Positions 1 to 13,290 are shown, counted from the first letter of the stretch. The stretch is DNA of 64,000 nucleotides from Steinernema hermaphroditum (GCA_030435675.1 CM059621.1:8742001-8806000); one strand, 5' to 3'. Notes: a model not told the origin generated them from the letters alone. Numbers and translations: made by a program.

Positions 1-1478
1 AATGTGCTGAAGGTCATTTAGGAGCAATCGCAAAATAGATAGCAGATGAAGGACTAGAATTCCTCCAAACGGCAATAAGATATCAAAGAATGCGGCAGAA
101 AACACCGATTCACTAGTCTTCTCTTTGGCTTTAAACCGCACACCATGACCTCATTCTACCCAAACCAGTACCAGAAACATTCCGCTCCTCAGAGAGTTTT
201 CGCGAATATCTTGAATGCACGCGTAAACGGTGTCCATTTCGGAAGCGTTGTTTTCGGCCGGAAGCGCCTCGCGAATAATCGAATTGGAATTGGGCGTCCT
301 TGGCCCTGCCGAGTAACTTGTGGCACGCGGCGACTTATTGAATTGTTAAGGATTTGTTTCAATTTGGACCGCGCTCTCTGTTTAATTGGTTTTTGCGGGA
401 GCGGACAGGCAGACCCGGCCGAGAGGGCCTAATGCACAGGCACTGGTCTTTGTCTTCTTGGCGACTCCCGTCCCTAGGCCTCGTTTCCCCTTCCGGGCCT
501 CGGAGGAGTACTCCAGTTTATCCCCTTATCGCCCTCCGCCCCTTCCTTTCCATCCCACTCTCGCATTGTTATTGATTCTAATTGCGAAGGCCAACTTTTT
601 TGGCGACTTTCAGCGACGTTTTCGTGGGAGAGTCGTTTTTTGGATTCCACCCGAAGGGATATCCAATTCTGCTTCTCCTTCTGCAATTCTGTTTTGACGC
701 GAATTGTATATAATGTTATCCTGTGTCGCCAAAAGAGTCGAGTTGCGGGTTGGATGTGTTTTTCGCGGGTGACCGTAAATCGCGTTGACAACACGGAAAT
801 ACGAGCTGGAGATGATGAATCTGTGACGCCATGTCGCCATCCTCTGTTTGCTACTCTTGCTTGTCCGGGACTTTCCTGCACATTCGGGACCTTGGGATGT
901 GTCCATAACGCGTGTTTGACCGGGAAATTACGTACCGAGTCCATGTAATTTGTGGCCGATAAACTGGAAATTAATTTCCTCTAATTCCTAATTGCTGCTT
1001 GTGTCTTCTCTGCAAAATCTAACCACCAGTTTGTGCCAACCGAGGAGTTCTTTGACCACTTCTGCCTATATAACGGGACACCTTCCTTCTAAAACGACGC
1101 TTCTCTGATGATGTCAGGTTCATCAACGAGGAACAAAAGCCTTGTGAAACATTCATGTCTCCCCCGGCAACAAATCGGACTACCGAAAACAACGCCGAAT
1201 CTTCGCTTTCGCTCGTCTTTTTCTGGAACTAGAACGCTTCCACCCGATCCTCGGAGTATCATAAAGCCGTCAGAGTTCTTTCATAATTCGATTAATCGTT
1301 TCACCATTATCCATAAGAGTGATAAGTCCGAGTCCCGGCGGACTCCTCTCGGCGTCTCTTTTCGCCTCGTTTTTCCTTTTGATTACATTACGACTCTTTT
1401 AATGCGAAAGAGATACAATTAGTCGATGATGCGAGTCGCCGCTCTTGTTTACCCTGCAATCCCTTCCAATTCCCGCAG
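1..1478. other. Intergenic / upstream region, no gene seen
   Basis: No reading frame here resembles a protein family, and the open frames on both strands look like chance. A TATATAA-like string lies at about 1066-1072, roughly 420 bp before the first coding exon of the SKICH gene. It could be a core promoter element, but its distance from the ATG is unexplained. The CCCGCAG at about 1473-1479, just before the coding start at 1493, is a possible cis or trans splice acceptor. Confidence 0.4.
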
Positions 1479-1492
1479 GCCTCTCCGGAGCC

Positions 1493-4400
1493 ATGTCCCC
1501 GACCATCGCTCCTACCGTATCCCCGCCGTTGCCCCCTCCGAAGAAGGTGGTCTTCGTCGGCGTGCAGAAGGGCTACCTGCACACACAGGACATCGTTTTC
1601 GACGTCGACTACGCGCCCAGCACTACCGTATCCCCGAAGGACTGGATCGCCATTCTGCCGGCGGGCTACACGCACCTCGCCCACTTCGCCGCCTTCAAGG
1701 TAGTCCGAGGCCGGGAGGGGCTAATGGAGTGCTTAATTGCAGACGGCGCCGGCGAAGCAAGTGATCTGCGGGTCGAAGGACGCGCCGGAAGACGGAAAAA
1801 ACATCGTTAGCGACGATTGCGGACAGAGTTCGCGGCCCCGGGACTCCGACGCCGTCGCCAATCGGCCGATTCGAGTCGTTTTTCGCGCCAAGGAGGCTCG
1901 GGTGAGTGAGTGGATCCGATTTTGGCGCCTTCTCGATTTTCCCTTTCAATCATTCGCTTCTGTGGGAGCCTCAAGATCTCTGAGTGGACCTCTGAAGAGT
2001 CCTGACACGTAGATTGACAGTCCATTTATTTCCCCCCCTTACGATCACCATAATGGGCGCACCCAAAGCCGCTCTCACAAGGTGGTCAAAGAAGTCCTTA
2101 TCTGGTCATTTCTGAGTAACCCCTCTAGAGAATAACTGAGTCTCCGTTGTGAAGAGAGTTCCCGGAAGCGGTCCTGTCTTCTCCAACCCAAACCTCCCCA
2201 GCGCTTGTTTTCACACTACTTAATGGCGACAATAAAATTTATGACATCCGGCTCTATTATTTACATCTTTTTGCATTCAAAAATCTGTCTCTGTAGGTGA
2301 GCCGCTATTGTTTTGTGGAGACATTCAGCACTTATCGCCTTAAGTGCTGAATAGTTGTTTGTTTTCCCGTCACAAAGTCCTTTCCCGGAAGAGTCTTTGA
2401 TGATCCGTTTCGCTAGATCAGTGCAAGACCAATTGATATGTGTGCTTGTTGGACGGGAAGGCCGTGGGAAGTGACTCTTTCGTGTGTTTGTTTACGACTT
2501 GAAGGCGTAAAATATTAATTGTGGTGTTTTTATACTGCTTGATGATGTCGACCTGTCTAGGGACAGTAAGCATTCCTTATTTGTAGGTAGGTTTATCTTC
2601 TCGAATGAGAGGCACTATAAAATGTATCATGGACAAAAACGAATTACCTTGTGTTTTTTAGAGTTTATCTCTTAGACAGCTTGCGCCGTTCAAACGGGTA
2701 GTAGTGATGGTCTTCTTGGCAAAATGTTAAAACGATGGATCTCTGGTGTTCCAGGCCTCCGGGGCGATCATTGGGCTAGGAACGACCGCTCAATTCATTT
2801 TTAAGGGAGTAGACGACACAAATGAACGATCTCTTTGGGTTTTGGCCCATTCCTAGTGAACAGACTCGTCACCCTACTCGCATATGGTGGCGCCTGACTT
2901 CTCACGTATCATTAAGAACAAGCTTTTTGCCCACCCTTCAACAGGCTTCACGACCTTGATGCTTTCCTCATTTCAAGTATCTGGAAACTCTTAAATGTTA
3001 AGTGAAATAGTTCGAAGGCTATCCTTAGCTGAGTCACGAGCAGACCCTTCTTCCATTTGAGTCCGAAAAGTCCAACTCCAAGTCCAATTCCATCCCTCTT
3101 CTCTCTTTTTCGGAGAATACCTCACGCAGAGGATAAGGATGGCGCTGAAATGCATTAAACGTGAGACTTTGACTGATTGAACGGCGAACCCCCTACTTGA
3201 CCATCTTTCTTCCCCGCGTTCCAATCGCATAAATCATTCCATCAAGCGATCCTAACTCGATCACGCGCGCCCCTCTCCACAATTGATGAGTTTTTCGGCC
3301 ATAAGCACCGTCTTTAGGCACGGCGCCTCCTTCCAGAAGCCCTCGGCAACATTTATACTCCCGCAACGACGTCGGTAATAAGCCACCCCAGCCCGCCGGC
3401 GGCGTTGTTTTCGCCCTGCGCGACAATTATTCATCGGCCGTCTTCCCGTGCACGCCTAACGGGCCAGGACCACCCCCTCCCGTTCTCTCATTCGCATACT
3501 AATGACAATTAGACGAATATTAATTCGACGCCATCCTCTTCGAAACGTCCCCCTTCCCATTTCACGCCTCGGGACCCCTCCGGGCGTCTCTTCGTGTCAA
3601 GACCGTATTGGATGTCAGGATCGCGTGACCTCTGGAAGTTCAATTCGAGGCATTTCGAGAGAAACACATCCATCTCGATGGATTCCCTCCAGAGAAAGAA
3701 GCTGCCTCCGGACGTGTAGGTGTATTCCACCCCTAGGCGGGAGTCAAGGCGTTGCGGGACCAGTCGAGCGTGACGATCATTGTCTTCCGAACGACAATTG
3801 GGGATTTCCGAAAGCCATTCGGACATCGGCGATTCTCTGCAAGATGCAGCCTTCTTACATCTATTTCCGCTCCTATCAGAGGCTGTTTAGTTTTGGACGT
3901 TTTTTCTGGGTCCTGCAACGATCCAAGTTGTCTCCACCTCTCCAAATGATTGAGTCTCAAGGGTCCTCTCGCTATTTGGGGAATCTCGTCGAGATTAGCA
4001 GTCTTTGTGGAACTCCTGAAGTCGATCACTCTTTCGATCTTTGCCCTGCCTTCCGAATCCTCGTGGGACTTCAACCACCTACACCATGTCCCTGCGAAAG
4101 AGGGACCCAGCAAGGCTTCTTTGGGGTTTACTGTGGGAATTTGGAGTTCTTTTAGATTTCCGATTCGGCTTTTACGACCTGCTCTGAATTTCTTGTGTAA
4201 TCGACTGCAAAACTCTTGTTTTATCCTAATTTCCTATTTCCATTTCTCCTGATGCCTCAGATTCGATCTTTCGAGGACCACGTGAATACACAAAATCGAT
4301 GCACCAATTCTAGGGAAATCTGTCATTATCACAGAAACATCCCTTTGTTTTATCCTCTAGATCTCACTCCCTATGCAAATCGCAGCTTCTTCTGGCTCTC

Positions 4401-7400
4401 TCTCCGAATCCGCAATTACCGTAATTGCCATAATTTGCTTTCTTTCGGGTAAGTCGATTAAAAAAGCACTTTTTGCGATCGGATTCGCGTACTCCGTCCG
4501 TATCACTCAGTCTGAAAAGGACGAATTCGGATAATTAACACCGCCGCGCCATCCGGAGGGTCCCGGAGGGGCGCTGCAACATGCACACATAATTAGAGGG
4601 TTCCGGCACGCGAGCGCCTCGTCCATTGTTCGCCCTCTTCTGGAGTCTCCGCGGAGACCTCCAAGGAGAGGTCAAATCTGGGAGGACTCCGGAGGCTCCC
4701 GCGGGATTCAGACGGTTAATCGAATTCGCGCGCCAACTTTCGCTCGTAAATCATCGGTGCCGAAAAACAAAACGACAAAAGGGACCTGGGGGAAAGGGTC
4801 GTAGGGAGGCGGATAAAGAATGGCCGCGGGGCGGAGGAAGATAAACGATCCGAATCGTTTTGGGACCCTTCTTGCCTCCTCGACGTGACTTGGAATGCAA
4901 CATCGCCTCGGGCCTGGCTTTCGCTTAGCCCTTCCCGGCCGATTTTTCTTTTATCTTGTTTGCTGCTTGGGTTCGACTCTTGTCCTCTGTCACTTTTCGT
5001 TGTCCTCAGATGTCTCCATGCTGCACTCCTGAAGTTGGAGTAGACCTAGGGGGTACAGATGGATATAGTGTTTTTTGTAGTCCAGCTTTCCCACCTGATT
5101 TAGTGCATTTGAATCGATAGTCTTGACGCCACTGAATGCAACTACGAGTGTTGTTTTGAGTAGCTTTTGTAGCACTTTCTCGGTCGAGACAAATCACGAG
5201 GAGTTGACCTATTTTCAAACAGCCTCGATTGCCTTGAAACTCAGGATAGAAGACCGTGCTGACTTCACTTGGCACCAAAGGTTCGAAGAGAACCACCACA
5301 TTCCCCGAGTTCCCCGTGGTTAGATCTCGTGGAAACTGCCCCTTTCTCTGATTAATGCGATTAGAGTGACAACGTCATCGTCAAATACTATATCCATTTA
5401 GCGGCGATTCACGAGAATAATGCATCGGATTACGTCTTTCGGTGAGTCAGAATGCGTAGTCGAGGATCGGGTTTATTCATGAACTCGTATTTTTGTCTTT
5501 GCGTCACTTCAAAGGCTAATGAAAGACCGGACCGTGCTGCAAAACACAGATGAAAACACTTATATTGTGGCCCGATCCTTTTGGGTTATTTGAATAGCGC
5601 CTCTATGTCTGCGCCATAATCCGTTTTCGAGTCTGGGAGCGCTTCTTCTAGGAATTGGCGCCTTCAGAGGAGGTTGGCTTGGCCGGTTCTATACTGCCTG
5701 ATCCACTTGCTCCTAGATGGTCAAAGCCAGGAATGCACACGATCAAGAAGGAACGGATCTAGATCTCTCGGTGGAGAGACTCAGAGAGTCACGTGGTCCT
5801 TTCACAGCCTCTGACGAGTGCAACTAATTACCCTTCACTCAGATCCAGGCCTCGGACGTGCACTTTAGGCAATGAGGCCACCCGCGTTGTGTCCTCGGCG
5901 TCGCCGCGCTGTTTAATGGACTTGGAAAGAGTTTTTTATGTTCGCGTTGTACGCAAGTCGATCTGGAGGACTTACCCGAGTTCTAAAGAAAACAAGTCCT
6001 CGCCAAGAAGGGCTTCCCTCCTCCTTCTTCTTCGTTTCCGCGGCTTCCACGGGCCCAAAGAAGACAAAAGATGAACTTCCATAGAGTCTGCAGCTAATTA
6101 GCCAACTGCGCATTGTTCCCTTTGTGCCTTCGACCCCTGCCACCTTCGAACCTCCCTGGCCCTCCCTGGAAAACAGCACCGACGCCTCCACTCGTGTCGG
6201 AATCGCGAAAACAGTGAATTATTCAGGAGCGCCCGTTTTGTTTTTCATTCTGAAACTGACACTTCGGCTAATTGCCCGATTTCGCTAATTTCGCGGCCCT
6301 CTTACGTCACCCGATGCCTCAGAATCGCCTTGCAGCTGCCTCCGCGCAACTTCTACCAGATCGTCTACGTGCAGGGCCACTCCCGCGCCGTCATCGGCTC
6401 CAGCAGCGTCTTCTACGTGGAGCGCGCCCTCGGCAGGATGCCCGAGGCGAAGCACAAGATGGTCGTCGTCGCCGAGGACCGCGTCTCCGCTTGCATGCTC
6501 CGCAATCGTGAGTCCGCGCCTAATCCCCCTAATTAGTGTCGTCCTTCAGTCTTCTGCGGCGTCGCCGGCGGCGCCGAGGCCACTCCGAAGGCGTCGGAGA
6601 CGAAGTCGGCGCTTCTGATCGACGACGACGAAGAAGAAGCGGAGGAGGAGGTGGCCACACAGCAGCCCCTCTGCGACCAGGTGAGTCCAGAAGTCCTCGG
6701 AGGCCAATTAGAAGAGGGCGTCGCCCTTCCCGCAATTAGGCGAGCCCCATCTCTTCCCTTATCACCCTCCGCACGCGTCTCCGTTTCGGTCTGCGCCCCT
6801 TCGGGCCAATTTGCATAATGTCCGCTCATCTCGTTTGTTTTTCGTGTTTTCGGCCTGTCGCGCACCTCGTCTTCTCATTTTTCGGCGCGCCTCGTCCGCC
6901 CCGGGCGCCCATCCGGGAGCAAGAAGGCTCGTCTCCTCGAGCTTCGGCGACTCCTATCGAAGGCACTCGACCTTCGAACCCCCCGAAATGAGTTGTTTTC
7001 TCCTCGATAAGCCTTTGGTATTCATATTACTATTCATAATCCCGATATTACATTTCCGTTTTTGGATACTCCGAAATGGCCCTTCCTAAGCCCCCTTTAG
7101 CCGTCTCCGAACGGGATCCAGAGTATCCTCGACCTCCCAGACGATCTTCTGCACTTCCAGAAGTCCTTCTTCTTCTCCCTCTCTGCAAAATCTTTTGTTT
7201 CAAGTGCTTTTGTTCCCTTCTTGTGACTCTTCCCAAACGATCGGCTCCGACTCCTCGTCGCCGCCTCAAGTGCATTCTCGACTTCTTTTTATGGACGTTT
7301 AATGCACGATAATCGTGGATCTTGGGCCAGAGTCCGTTCTGATTCTGCCTCCGAGGAGATATGTTCCTCTTCCTCCAGTGGCTAAACACTTCTCATTTGT

Positions 7401-10142
7401 CACATCTCTGAAAGAATCTGCCGCTCCATGTTTATGGCCGTAAATTAGAGGCCAGAAGAAGAATATATTTGCTGCAAACAACGAAAAGGTCTTTCCAGAT
7501 CTGAATTCCATTGAAAGGCCATTGTCCGTGCAGTTCCAAAACACGAAGCTGTAGATCAAAAAACAAGAAGCTTTTCGCTTTTGCAGATCCCACTCCACTG
7601 CGCCAAAAGTGCACAACATCCTATTTCCACCTGGAGGGAAGCATTTCTATGCGCCTAAGGTGACCTCTCTGTCCTCCGGTGGCCTTTCTTTGCCCTCTTA
7701 TGGAGAACCGAACTAAAAGACACGTAAGAAAAACCAAAAAGCGTTCACGATGTTGCCTTGAGTGTTGCCTTGGCTACACAAGTTCGCCTTTAAAAGTGGC
7801 TTTCGAAGAGAGTTGCATGGGAACGACCAGGTCGGCTTACAATGAAGTTTATAAATGGAAACCGAGAGACACAGACGGACTCCATTCGTAGAGTCAATCT
7901 TGGAGTAATGGCTGATCTCCTTCAGTTGCACGAAGGAAACTAGCCTGAATACGCCTTGCACATCCACGTTTTTTCTCATTATCAAAGATGGATCTGTTTA
8001 TTTATTTACTCTTAGTAAACCACTAAATGTACATTCGAAAACGTGCATTCGTGAACATAAAAGGGGACAGTTGATCCCTTCGGCTCCACCCAGAATGTAC
8101 TCGGAAAGGGAAGAAATCAAATTCCAATTGTCCTCTACTTCCTCTTCCATTGTCCCCCGGTGTTGGTCAGTAAACAACGCATTTCGTGGTCAAAGAGGGC
8201 CCATCTAATCGCTTCGGGGCGTTCCAGGAACTCTAAAAGGTTAATGCGCTTTCAGAGTGACACCTGTCGGCGGAGGCGGCGATTTGGCGACGCGCGGTGT
8301 CCGTTGGTGGCTGAGTCACTAGGGGACGAGATTGAGGCCGAGTTGCTCCGCGCGGTCTTTGGCCCTCTAGGCGATCGTCTTCGGAGTTCGTTTCCCGCGA
8401 TGAACGCCAAATCGAGTTTTCCCCGCGTCCCAGTTATGAACTCATCCGATTACCGATAAACTGTCGTCCTTTGGACGAAAACGGACTAACGAGGCCGTCC
8501 AAAGCTCACTTCCGGGGACCCCTTTTCGGCATTCTTTTGTTCTGCGCCCCGAGGTATCGCTTGTTTTCTCCCAAACAGCGCGTTAGGAACGTGCACATTC
8601 CCGTGCATCTGTCGTCTACTACACCTTCCGCGTTCAATCTGCAGGCGGAAGTGCGAAGGGGGGACAAGACTGCACGGACCGGAAGAGGACATCTCCTCTG
8701 GAAGCCTCTCATTCTCGAGGATTCCTTCCCACTGACTCACTCAATTCTGTTTTCCCACCGATTAGCAGTCGAGATCACCTCCCCCTCGGCCACTTCGCCG
8801 TCTCCATAGCGACCTTCTGCCCTCCCCTTACCTTTCCCATTTCCTCTCCGCTCGCTCCCTCAGCCTCGACCCCCGGTTACTCCTCTCACCGTCCTTCAGG
8901 CTCCTGGCGCCTACGAGTGCATCAAACGCTACGTCACGGAGGTCCTCCGGCAACCCTTCGGATCCGCGGAGCCCGACAGAAGCGCATCGATGTACGAAAT
9001 CGGTAGCTTCGGCGGCTCCATGGTAGGTCGGCGCCTCGAGACGCCCTTTCAATGGTGCTTTTCAGAACAACAACATCGAGACGAAGTCCGTGCACGACCA
9101 CTACCAGAAACTGATTGCGCAGCTGACGATGAGCAACTCGAGTCTCCACCGCGAGAACGAGATGCTTAAGAGCCAGGTCCAGGTATACCGTACCCCCCTG
9201 CCCCTCACCTCTTCTCTTTCAGCGAATGTCGATGCAGCTGCAAGACCATATCGACCATCTGAGCAGCGTCTACTACAGTATGCACAAGTACGGTTACACA
9301 GCCCTGGAGCTGCCTGACGGGGACCGTGTGAACCTGGCCAAGTACCACGGCATGATGCTCAACTTCGTCGGCGGCTACTCGCCTCCCCATCACCCCAACT
9401 CCAAGAAACGTAGGCCTCTTTCCCCTCCATCGCCGGAGCCTCTCCGCGTTTAGACCTCGAAATCAACGATCTCAACGACCTGGCCGACAGCATCAGCAAA
9501 AGGAAGACGACCTTTCCTACGGTACGTTTGGCGAGAGACCCCGAAACGTCGCCTTTTCAGGAGAAAGAGGAACTTAAGACGGCGATGCTGAAGTGTCTGA
9601 CGAAGTCGCCGAAGAAGAGCGACGTCGACGACTACGTCAACTGGCTCAACGACAACTCGACGGTAGGATCATCCCCTCGGGAGTCCTCTCAAGGCGCCCT
9701 TTCAGCCTCGCACTCCTCCGAAGCCCCTCAAACAGCTCCAGTTCGTCGAAAACGTGCTGGCGCAGTGCGCCAACGGAGACCGCGCCTCTCGGCGGGACCG
9801 CCAGGTGTCCGAGGAGGCGCCGAAGGCCGTCAGATTCACGCCTCCGGCAGATCCGACGACGTCGACGCAGCCGGAGAACAAGACGGAGGCGTCTTCGGCG
9901 AAGCCGAAGGCGAACGGAACGGCGAAGACGACCAAGAACGGAAAGCACAGGTACTACCGTAACCCTCGTCCTGGAACATCTCCCCTTGCAGGGCGTCTTC
10001 GGTGAGTTCGAAGAGTACGGGTTTCGCCGGGGCCCACAAACTCTCATCGGGAACGAAGTCTTCGGGGGCGCCAAGGAGGTCTCTCGCCAACCTCTCCTAC
10101 ATGCGGACGACGTCGAGGTCACCGCGGAGGAATCTCCTCTGA
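1493..10142 (+). CDS. SKICH-domain coiled-coil protein (CALCOCO/TAX1BP1-like)
   Basis: Eleven exons join in frame: 1493-1699, 1743-1901, 6336-6507, 6550-6680, 8900-9022, 9066-9182, 9223-9409, 9454-9521, 9561-9662, 9706-9950 and 9992-10142, giving about 553 residues. Exon 1 begins the SKICH fold (VVFVGVQKGY, then SPKDWIAILPAGY) and exon 3 completes it (FYQIVYVQG...SSVFYVER). SKICH proteins such as CALCOCO and TAX1BP1 act as selective-autophagy or signalling adaptors. Next come an acidic stretch (DDDEEEAEEE, exon 4) and a heptad-rich segment in exons 6-7 (HDHYQKLIAQLTMSNSSLHRENEMLK). The tail is Lys/Ser/Thr/Pro-rich and ends RRNLL. An AATAAA lies at 10163-10168. The adaptor role is inferred; no LC3-interacting motif or zinc finger was seen. 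Exon 2, between the two SKICH halves, encodes an insert with no obvious family match. Confidence 0.78.
1902..6335 (+). other. 4.4-kb intron 2 of the SKICH gene
   Basis: The donor GTGAGT follows 1901 and the acceptor is CCTTGCAG at 6328-6335. No gene is supported inside it on either strand. An AT-rich half (2000-3000) is followed by a more GC-rich stretch (3400-5000). In a window where most introns are about 42 nt, this length suggests regulatory content, but no specific element was recognised. Confidence 0.5.
6681..8899 (+). other. 2.2-kb intron 4 of the SKICH gene
   Basis: It runs from GTGAGT at 6681 to the acceptor CTTCAG ending at 8899. Open frames here on both strands show no family features. 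Nothing else was recognised. Confidence 0.5.
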
Positions 10143-10162
10143 CCGTCCTTGTGTATAGCAGA

Positions 10163-10168
10163 AATAAA
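10163..10168 (+). terminator. AATAAA poly(A) signal of the SKICH gene
   Basis: A perfect AATAAA lies 20 nt after the TGA at 10140-10142. The sequence beyond it becomes AT-rich and non-coding. Confidence 0.7.
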
Positions 10169-11538
10169 CAAATTTTATTTATCAGTTCTGCGCGAGATCC
10201 AAAACGGATTTCCGAAATTGGATTCGGTCAGGCGACGCCCACACATCTTTGAAGGAAGGATGATGCAGGGATCAAGGAACACAGCGCGCTCCAGGATCGC
10301 GTCATCGACGTCACACAACTTCTTCATATCCAAAGAACATCCCTGATTTGAAAAGTGACGTTATCGGCGGAACTCTGTTCCCTCCAGGCTGCTCGAACGG
10401 CTTCTTTTCCTCGATACATTCACGCCCACGTGATTCTCTATTTTCGGCTAATTCCCCTCGGGGAGTGAACCTAAATGCCCGCTATTACCTGGCACCTAGG
10501 TGTGTCCCTCGTCATAACAACCTCCTTTTCTGCGAACTTATTTTCGTCTTTGAGAAGTTCCGCATTCGAATGTCCTCCGGAGTTGATCTCTGATCGCCGG
10601 GGCTCGGGCTTGGAGCATTGAAAATGTTACAAAACTACAATGACGGTTTATCAACATCTGTAGCCAAAATCTCACTCAAGGTATTCACCCTTGACTGGAC
10701 CACCACAGCACACTTTTCGGGCAGCAGCCGGACTCCTCTTTCTTATAAAATACTGGGCTTGGAGGTGAATAAAATGTGTCGGTCCAATTTTCGAACTCTT
10801 TGTCTTATTTTGAGTCATTTCTCCTGATATATTCATTTGTGGACGAGTACAGATGGCAGTAAAATAGATCTATTATAGTGTCATGTGAACAGTAAACAGG
10901 AATCTCTAAGCTCAAACTGGGAAGCCGTTCTGTAGGTAACTTGAAAATGTGACGTGTGAGGCACCATTCCTGAAGTGTGACGTTTTTCACATTTGGCCTC
11001 TATTACCTTAAAATAGAACTAAAGCTCGTGGTACATCTAACTCTCGTACATCTTGTCCCGCGTGGCAAAGACAACGGCGAGCCTCCACTTTAGCCTTATT
11101 CAGCTGTACCGGAGCACGTACTAGTCGAAGGGCTACGTTATCCGAAAAATCGAAAAGGTCCAAAATTGAATCTGAACATTTTGAACTATGGGGTTAAGTT
11201 GAAGCAGATGTGTCATGTAGAGAAGCGAAAGACAGGTGCGAAGCCAGAATCAGACCAAAGGGATATTTCACGGAGTTCCAGGCACTTGTATTGCAGTCAA
11301 CCACCTATAGTAGGCCAATTGAAATCGAAATAAAGCCCGCAAAATCGGTACTTTTCTCTGTATGCCCAGTATTAAGAAATTTGCATTACTAATTTACCGT
11401 CGCGATCGTCTTTGGCAAATTCGCCTCTACGATTCGCACTACGGCATTGCATGCTTTTCCTGCATATGAACGTAATCCCATCCACCTCTCACATCTTGGT
11501 GTTATGGATCGTGTTGCGTTCGCTTTCTGTGAGGCGGT
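10169..11538. other. Gene-poor intergenic stretch
   Basis: No coding region, RNA gene or clear repeat was recognised. Short open frames on both strands lack similarity to any family and lack splice-linked neighbours. Confidence 0.4.
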
Positions 11539-11546
11539 GTGCCAAC

Positions 11547-11863
11547 CAGAGATGGGAAACGAGTCCGAAATCCAAACAAGTTCGAGTCCGGACTCGAAAA
11601 ATTTTTTCGAACTCGAGTCCAAAACGAGTCCGAATATAAATCCAAATTTTGGCGGAAAAGTTGGAAATTGGTAGTGTTTTCGCTGGAATTGCTACACAAA
11701 TACTTCGAAACGAACAAAACCCATACCAAAGAGCGCGCATACAGTGTACCGTAATCACCCGTTGCAAATAAAATCGGGGCGCGGCGGGACTCGTTTGCGG
11801 ATTTTGAAACGAGTCCGAGTATCTAGTCTCGAGTCCGGAGTTTCGGACTCGTTTCGATCTCCG
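11547..11863. mobile_element. hAT-type MITE, 317 bp, with 8-bp target duplication
   Basis: The element is flanked by exact direct copies of GTGCCAAC at 11539-11546 and 11864-11871, the 8-bp duplication expected of hAT transposases. The left end reads CAGAGATGGGAAACGAGTCC. The right end, reverse-complemented, reads CGGAGATCGAAACGAGTCC, so the inverted termini match except near the tip. CAGAG-type termini are common in hAT elements. Several more GAGTCCG/CGGACTC repeats lie inside, giving a hairpin-rich interior. It has no transposase frame, so it must have been moved in trans. Confidence 0.82.
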
Positions 11864-11871
11864 GTGCCAAC

Positions 11872-13120
11872 GTTTTTCATAGCTTTCTCTCGAGGACTGC
11901 TGTCAGCTGTCCAACCGAACGTGGATTAAGACAAGTACAGAACAGCTGAAAAGACACATTTCTTTTGAATTCGCCCTACACTTTGACGACTCCTCCTTCA
12001 CGTGGACGTACTCTGTTAGGAAGACCGACGACTACTACCACTGCCGTTCGTTTGAGCAGGTCTTCCGGTACGAGAAACGTCATAACTTTGAACTTCTCTC
12101 GGAAAGCCAAGGGCACATTGTAACGACTTGTCGCTTCTCTAATCGATCGACAGTCGCTTCTCTAGCGCGGCATCAACTTTGTATGTTTAAAAGACGGCAC
12201 GTTTGCGAAGGAATGCTGCCGTCTGTGTTTATGTTAGAGCGTGTATATAACATCGCCGTTATTTATAATAAATCAGTTAGCACGGATGGCTCAGCGGTAG
12301 CAACACACATAATAGGAATAGTTCACTATGGGATACTGTAATAGCTCACTGGGAGCTATTCTGGAGGGAGGAAGGTGGTATGTTTCCCGGTAAAGTCGCG
12401 GAGGTTGTACTTGAAAGCTTGGCCGCTCATGAAGTCATCGCAGAAGAAGCTGTCAACCGCTCAACGACGGATGGAGCGCCGAATGGTCGGACTGCGTCTG
12501 TTAGACAGAAAGTTCGATGACTCGCTCCAAAGGTGAAAGGCATTTGTGAAGCAGCTGTAAAGCGAAAGTGGACGTGGAGATGGCAGTAGAAGCTGCGCCT
12601 TCGCCAGGGTGCCCCGTGTCTCCCACCCTGGTTACCGTAATCCCCACGCGAAGATGGCGTGAGCATTCGATGGATCGACCACAACGCGCCTTCTTTCTTC
12701 ACTCCTTTTCCCATTTCCCTTTCCAGAACAAAAAAAACGCCAAATAAGAGATCACTGTATTGTGCTTTCCACTAATGTCGGTTGCCTCTATTGGCTTCAA
12801 GGGCCTTAATCTTCACTTTGCACACAATGTACGGCATCTGCGTATTTATCATGGCCTTCAAAAACCGTTTTTAGCCGTAGACCAACAGATTCCATCGGGT
12901 CCACGGCCGTCTCTTCAATTCTTTGATGCGTTAAAATTTTCTGAAGGTGCATATCCAAAAGAACACTTATGGAGTATTCAGAAACAGCGTTCTGTTTAAA
13001 AAAAATTCACTTATTCAGTCAGAAACTTGAAAATCTCCTTTTAACGGATTCGATTGAGTCCCCAATTGAGATTGAGGTCTTGCCACTAATTGTGACAGTA
13101 ATATTCGCCGTATTTCGATT
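11872..13120. other. Intergenic, repeat-like, no gene supported
   Basis: It contains one copy of a 38-nt dispersed repeat (12607-12644) whose inverted partner lies at 15628-15665. A tRNA-like A-box (TGGCTCAGCGG, about 12286-12296) was seen without a B-box. No coding frame is convincing. Confidence 0.4.
12607..12644 (-). repeat. 38-nt dispersed repeat, copy 1
   Basis: Read on the - strand it begins GGGATTACGGTAACC and ends GGGGCACCC. It matches 15628-15665 at 35 of 38 positions, counted by eye. Copy 1 is intergenic; copy 2 is inside a coding exon. Confidence 0.75.
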
Positions 13121-13123
13121 GTC

Positions 13124-13290
13124 GAGAGGTCTTTCATTTATTGTCCCTAGCGATCGGTCGGGTCGTCCACTCGCTCTCTCTCTCTCTGAGGCTGTCTGAG
13201 CCGAATGAGTTAAGTGAGAGGTCGTTCTCGTTCGTCATTGGGGGCGCAATGATCGCCCCGGCTCACAGAAGGCTTGGAACACCAGGGAGC
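13124..13290. repeat. About 150-bp sequence shared with 19207-19313
   Basis: Blocks in the same order recur in both places: TCTTTCATTT; a GATCGG...TCGTC.ACTC block; CCGAATGAGTT followed by GTGAG and GGTCGT; and CAGAAGGC.TG. Here a (CT)n run interrupts the middle. It may be an old dispersed repeat or a duplicated control region. Confidence 0.5.

Noticed and set aside
9593..10252. Long Arg/Ser-rich frames on both strands near 9.6-10.2 kb
   Set aside because: They are shadows of SKICH-gene exons 9-11 in other frames. The GC-rich codons keep alternate frames open.
12280..12360. tRNA-like start (GCACGGATGGCTCAGCGGTAGCA) suggesting a tRNA or SINE
   Set aside because: The A-box is good, but no GGTTCGA B-box, acceptor-stem pairing or cloverleaf follows. 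It could be a decayed tRNA-derived repeat, but this is not supportable.
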